Assembly (NCBI GenBank): GCA_003554685.1
Contig: PWHA01000282.1
Span: 1 to 8,600 of the forward strand
Direction of reading: 5' to 3'
DNA length: 8,600 nucleotides
Origin: Halanaerobiaceae bacterium
Lineage (GTDB): Bacteria > Bacillota > Halanaerobiia > Halanaerobiales > Halarsenatibacteraceae
Part shown: piece after piece, positions 6,118 through 8,600 of the stretch
Position numbering within the stretch: position 1 is the stretch's first letter
How the letters are laid out: each line of letters opens with the position of its first letter
The notes under the pieces: model-generated
What the model saw: only the letters and a program-made list of their open reading frames with translations
What the model was told of the DNA's origin: nothing
The model's database searches: none
Program-made: the position numbers and the translations under genes

Positions 6118-6273
6118 GCAATGCAGTCCGGGGACTTTTTATATGCAGGCAATTGGTGGCTGGTAATTTTTCCGGGCGGGGTTTTGATGTCAATCGTATT
6201 CAGTTTAAATTTAATTGCTGACTGGTTAAGAGATGAATTTGACCCCAGAATCAAGAATTTACAGAAGTCCTGA
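6118..6273 (+). pseudogene. C-terminal relic of an OppC/DppC-type ABC permease
   Basis: The plus strand reads AMQSGDFLYAGNWWLVIFPG, then GVLMSIVFSLNLIADWLRDE, then FDPRIKNLQKS and a TGA. This is the recognisable end of DppC/OppC-family peptide or nickel permeases, whose last transmembrane segment typically runs like APWLALFPG, then a hydrophobic helix, then N-L-x-G-D-x-L-R-D-x-x-D-P-R. A TAA at 6115-6117 closes the frame upstream, and no start codon with a ribosome site or other permease sequence is present. Only about 50 of some 300 residues remain. The rest was presumably lost by deletion. It converges on the GNAT gene. Confidence 0.7.
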
Positions 6274-6307
6274 CGCTGAAGTCTAATATTTATATTTCTG
6301 CATATTT

Positions 6308-6859
6308 TTACAGTTTGTTTTCCAGAACTGCGATTAGTTCTTCTAACTGCCAGGCAAATATGTCTGCAGCAAGTTTTCTGCCGCCACAATCCTGGATCTG
6401 CTCTTTAATGACTTTTCCACCCAGTTTTCGATAATACTCATTGGAGGCAGTAGCCTGCCAGCTGTAGAGAATCAGGGAAGTAAACTGTCTTTCTTTAAGC
6501 TCAGAAAACACAGAGGCTATCTGATACAATAATTTTAAACTTATTCCCAGGCCTCTATATTTTTTAACCACAAAAAGGTTATTAACTTCCACGTCATATT
6601 CTGAATCAATATCTTCTGTCAGGCTGGCTGTTATATATCCCACCATGAGATCATCAAGAAAAGCTCCATAAGCCAACCTGATGTCATTGGAATCTGCAAA
6701 CAACCAGTTTTCCAGAGATCGGGATTTTTCCTCGGGTTCCAATTCTTCCAGGACTTTATCCGGAACTATGTTTCGATAATCATCTCGCCAGCTGTTTATA
6801 TTGATCTTCGCCATTTCTGATATGTCATTTCTGGTAACCGGTCTAATTTCTATATTCAT
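6308..6859 (-). CDS. GNAT-family N-acetyltransferase
   Basis: A 183-residue acetyl-CoA-dependent acetyltransferase. MNIEIRPVTRNDISEMAKIN is the usual first strand and helix. Residues 69-80 (DDLMVGYITASL) form the central strands. EVNNLFVVKKYRGLGISLKL (91-110) is motif A, with YRGLGIS as the pyrophosphate-binding loop. SNEYYRKLGGKVI (139-151) is motif B. Such enzymes acetylate an amino group on a small molecule, antibiotic or protein N-terminus; the substrate cannot be told. GGGAGGAAGG is well placed before the ATG at 6859. A possible relic of an upstream gene ends about 40 bases before this start, suggesting it was once second in an operon. Confidence 0.9.
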   Translation of the reverse strand: MNIEIRPVTRNDISEMAKININSWRDDYRNIVPDKVLEELEPEEKSRSLENWLFADSNDIRLAYGAFLDDLMVGYITASLTEDIDSEYDVEVNNLFVVKKYRGLGISLKLLYQIASVFSELKERQFTSLILYSWQATASNEYYRKLGGKVIKEQIQDCGGRKLAADIFAWQLEELIAVLENKL

Positions 6860-6901
6860 TTTTGAACCTTCCTCCCTACAGAATAAACATATTATTTATC
6901 A

Positions 6902-7027
6902 TTTATCAGCATTAATATATGATTGTACTACAGAAAGAAGTTTTTCGGCAAATATTTTACCAGAATCACTACTATGCCAGGATTTAAAATTACTGAATTT
7001 CGCAAATTTGGACTTTCTGCAGTGGAA
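6902..7027 (-). pseudogene. Possible C-terminal relic of a gene upstream of GNAT
   Basis: On the minus strand, 42 codons read FHCRKSKFAKFSNFKSWHSS, then DSGKIFAEKLLSVVQSYINA, then DK and a TGA directly followed by TAA. The second half looks like a helical protein C-terminus. A TGA at 7030-7028 closes the frame upstream and no start or ribosome site is seen. The stop lies 39 bases before the GNAT start, a normal operon spacing. No family is recognised. It could be chance in AT-rich sequence. Confidence 0.28.
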
Positions 7028-7150
7028 TCATAACATAACAAATAAATTTTTGATACTTAAATTTAACCTGAATAATTATTGTTATAGTTGTGAGTACAAT
7101 TCAACTAAAAGTTTGCTTATTTAATAATTATCCTTTTTTTAGACAATTCC

Positions 7151-7159
7151 TGCTATAAT
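7151..7159 (+). promoter_or_regulatory. Extended -10 promoter-like element without a downstream gene
   Basis: TGCTATAAT is a consensus extended -10 (TGn plus TATAAT); no good -35 is present. A second TATAAT is at 7183-7188. A transcript from here (start near 7166) would run into the hairpins at 7202-7271, not into an ORF. TATAAT is common by chance in such AT-rich sequence. Confidence 0.3.
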
Positions 7160-7201
7160 TACAAAATAATTTTCACTATCTTTATAATGAAAAAAATTCC
7201 T

Positions 7202-7271
7202 CCTCACTATTTTGATGTGAATTTCATCTTCATCAAATCTGAGGCACTTTCAGAGACAAGAAAGCATGCCT
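7202..7271. repeat. Two adjoining hairpins, possible small RNA
   Basis: First hairpin: CCTCA (7202-7206) with TGAGG (7240-7244), and TTTGATG (7211-7217) with CATCAAA (7231-7237). Second: AGGCA-CTTTC (7242-7251) with GAAAG-CA-TGCCT (7260-7271). They overlap by three bases, so they may be alternatives or stack. On the minus strand the first is followed by AGGAATTTTTTT, so it could also act as a minus-strand terminator. Confidence 0.35.
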
Positions 7272-7293
7272 GAGCTGAGATTTTCAATATACT

Positions 7294-7316
7294 TTAAATT
7301 TTTTTTAAAAATTTAA
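7294..7316. repeat. AT-only perfect inverted repeat
   Basis: TTAAATTTTT (7294-7303) and AAAAATTTAA (7307-7316) are exact complements around TTT. It might end a short transcript coming from either side, but pure A/T stems are weak. Confidence 0.35.
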
Positions 7317-7354
7317 TGAAATAAATCCTGAAATGTTGTAAAATTAAATGAGTC

Positions 7355-7383
7355 GTGAGTAAATAACTATATGGTTTGCTCAC
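7355..7383. repeat. Nine-pair hairpin
   Basis: GTGAGTAAA (7355-7363) pairs with TTTGCTCAC (7375-7383), including one G-U pair, around an 11-base loop. On the plus strand it is followed by AAAAA, so it is not a plus-strand terminator. Confidence 0.4.
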
Positions 7384-7410
7384 AAAAATGTTTAAATATT
7401 ATTCATGGTG

Positions 7411-7452
7411 CTATATATAGTGGGTTGTAGATCAATTAAATACAACATATAG
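7411..7452. repeat. Bulged inverted repeat
   Basis: CTATAT (7411-7416) and GTTGTA (7424-7429) match TACAAC (7441-7446) and ATATAG (7447-7452) with a 7-base bulge on the left arm. The arrangement could be a protein-binding dyad or RNA hairpin. Confidence 0.35.
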
Positions 7453-7612
7453 TATAATTTTGGTTTTATTTTGCGAGACAGACTTTTTTGTGGGAGAAAC
7501 ACTATATAATCAGAGTAGATACTTGTATATTTTAAGATCCCAATCCTGCTGACGGAATATTTTTGTTATTCAAGCCTGGTCAAGAACTTGCAATAGATTT
7601 TATTTTTTAGCC

Positions 7613-7621
7613 TGGTATAAT
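7613..7621 (+). promoter_or_regulatory. Extended -10 promoter of the GGDEF gene
   Basis: TGGTATAAT is an extended -10 element with a consensus TATAAT (7616-7621) and no good -35. The start would be near 7628, giving a leader of about 107 bases. AGCCTGGT occurs here (7609-7616) and 36 bases upstream (7573-7580), with CAAGAACTTG (7581-7590) next to the upstream copy, possibly activator sites. GAGCTT (7637-7642) can pair with AAGCTC (7694-7699) in the leader. No c-di-GMP riboswitch motif was recognised. Confidence 0.5.
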
Positions 7622-7734
7622 ATAAGGCTGGAAATGGAGCTTCAATCTGAAAAAAATATAAAAACATTTTAAAAACATACTTCAATTATATGAAAGCTCT
7701 ATTTTATTTCATTTTAGTAAAGGTGGAGATTAAA

Positions 7735-8600
7735 ATGGGAAATTTGCCCTGGGAAGATAAAAATGAACTGAATGAGTTACTGAAGTACTGTCCTGCTGCT
7801 TTAAATAAACTTTTAGTCGATATTGTGGATATAGTTATTGTTATTATAGATAAAGATTTAAAAGTACAGGAATATAACAGGGCCTTTGCTGATATGATAG
7901 CTTATTCAGCCAGAGAGATTATAGGATTAGACCTGCATGAACTGCTGGAGAATGATATGGGGTTAAAGCTACCAGGCCAAGGGGAGTTAAAAGAGCAAAA
8001 TCTCAAGTTCAGAAACGAGATAATCCGGAATGAAAAGATGATAGGATTTCCGTTAAAATGCTATATTATTAGTGAGAGCGAATGGTATCTACTGGCAGGC
8101 AGACATCAGCTTCCGGAAAGAGATGAGTTTTTTCAAAAGCTCACCAAGCTCAATAATGAACTGGTTAATAAAACACGAGAACTTACCAAAAAAAATGTAG
8201 AGCTGGAAAAAACCCGGGCCAGAATTGAAGAACTTTTGAGAACCGACGAGCTCACCGGCATCTCCAATCGAAGGGCATTCATGGAGTTTTACGAAAAATT
8301 CTATTCTCTCTCCCGAAGGCATTCCTCCTTACTGTCAATGGTCATGATCGACCTGGATAATTTTAAAGAGATAAATGATACCTACGGACACAGTGCCGGT
8401 GATGAAGTACTGAAAAAAATTGGTGAACTGCTGGCAGAAAATATCCGCCAGGAAGATATGGCTGCCAGGATTGGCGGAGATGAATTCAATATTCTGCTAC
8501 CGGAGACCTCACTGGAAAAAGCTGCTGAATTTGCTGAGAGGTTGAGAGTTAAAATTGATCAACTGGATCTGGATGATATTTCTCATAAACTTTCTGCCAG
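7735..8600 (+). CDS. PAS-GGDEF diguanylate cyclase, 3' end cut by window edge
   Basis: This signalling enzyme should condense two GTP into cyclic di-GMP. 288 residues are visible. Residues about 25-125 form a PAS-like sensor (VIVIIDKDLKVQEYNRAFAD, then YSAREIIGLDLHELL). Residues about 126-168 (LNNELVNKTRELTKKNVELE) form a coiled-coil linker. The GGDEF domain starts at LLRTDELTGISNRRAF (167-182), has the metal-binding D206 in MIDLDNFKEIND, and an intact GGDEF at 247-251. RQED (238-241), five residues before GGDEF, is the product-inhibition I-site. There are no transmembrane segments, so it is cytoplasmic. The PAS ligand is unknown. AAAGGTGGAG precedes the ATG at 7735. About 40-50 residues of the domain, and any further domain such as EAL, lie beyond the edge. 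Confidence 0.95.
   Translation, partial: MGNLPWEDKNELNELLKYCPAALNKLLVDIVDIVIVIIDKDLKVQEYNRAFADMIAYSAREIIGLDLHELLENDMGLKLPGQGELKEQNLKFRNEIIRNEKMIGFPLKCYIISESEWYLLAGRHQLPERDEFFQKLTKLNNELVNKTRELTKKNVELEKTRARIEELLRTDELTGISNRRAFMEFYEKFYSLSRRHSSLLSMVMIDLDNFKEINDTYGHSAGDEVLKKIGELLAENIRQEDMAARIGGDEFNILLPETSLEKAAEFAERLRVKIDQLDLDDISHKLSA

Larger units (their letters stand above)
5958..6307. other. Gap containing the CopZ-like leader and permease relic
   Basis: The right half is the plus-strand permease relic. The left half carries the promoter and leader of the CopZ-like gene. No clear terminator for the GNAT gene was found. A short plus-strand hairpin (AGTCC/GGACT then five Ts, about 6125-6140) lies inside the relic's coding sequence and is not considered a terminator. 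Confidence 0.6.
6860..7734. other. Long AT-rich gap, no intact gene, several inverted repeats
   Basis: About 875 bases separate the divergent GNAT and GGDEF genes. No ORF with a ribosome site and protein-like content was found. The left third holds the possible gene relic. The middle (7150-7455) carries promoter-like elements and five inverted repeats. The right end holds the GGDEF promoter and leader. CTACAGAA occurs at 6876-6883 and 6928-6935. Confidence 0.6.

Noticed and set aside
6087..6389. Minus-strand ORF of 100 residues
   Set aside because: It overlaps the GNAT gene in another frame and covers the permease relic on the opposite strand; no ribosome site.
7028..7030. TGA before the 42-codon tail as selenocysteine
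   Set aside because: The frame upstream is closed by further stops and only a short CTGCAG palindrome follows, not a SECIS.
6801..7124. Plus-strand ORF of 107 residues
   Set aside because: It starts inside the antisense of GNAT, has no ribosome site and runs through AT-rich non-coding DNA.
7190..7460. Inverted repeats as a CRISPR array or insertion-sequence ends
   Set aside because: The repeats differ from one another, there is no regular spacing, no transposase and no target-site duplication.

Overview
The window looks like part of the chromosome of a low-to-moderate GC, Gram-positive-type anaerobe that makes selenocysteine. Shine-Dalgarno sites are strong, extended -10 promoters are present, and several families are typical of Firmicutes. 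The acidic secreted protein and the overall gene mix would suit a halophilic Halanaerobiales-like bacterium, but that placement is only an inference. No rRNA, tRNA, CRISPR array, insertion sequence or phage gene was seen.

Layout from left to right. (1) Bases 1-1153, minus strand: proB (glutamate 5-kinase with PUA domain), its last few residues cut off by the window edge, with a promoter and an overlapping inverted repeat upstream. (2) 1154-1565: a gap holding what looks like a decayed minus-strand gene and the promoter and palindrome of the next gene. (3) 1566-2853, plus strand: an Rrf2-family regulator with three cysteines, followed by an orphan PrdB/GrdB-like selenoprotein. Its reading frame passes through an in-frame TGA (2569-2571) backed by a SECIS-type hairpin, so a standard ORF call stops at 152 residues instead of 246. 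(4) 2984-4330, minus strand: a flavoprotein disulfide reductase that lacks the usual C-terminal catalytic histidine. (5) 4530-5093, minus strand: a small secreted acidic protein of unknown function with a clear terminator. (6) 5529-5957, minus strand: a CopZ-type Zn/[2Fe-2S] domain without the copper-binding HMA domain. (7) 6118-6273, plus strand: the leftover C-terminus of an OppC/DppC-type ABC permease. (8) 6308-6859, minus strand: a GNAT acetyltransferase, preceded by the possible tail of a lost upstream gene. (9) 6860-7734: a long AT-rich gap with a cluster of inverted repeats. (10) 7735 to the right edge, plus strand: a PAS-GGDEF diguanylate cyclase, cut off at its 3' end.

The most coherent unit is the Rrf2 regulator plus selenoprotein. 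The regulator probably carries an Fe-S cluster, and the selenoprotein has a UxxC redox motif but no PrdA/GrdE partner subunit in the window. Together with the convergent disulfide reductase and the nearby [2Fe-2S] protein, this suggests a redox or Fe-S theme, but functional linkage beyond the Rrf2-selenoprotein pair is speculative. Three separate gene relics (1212-1438, 6118-6273, 6902-7027) show that the region has been losing genes.
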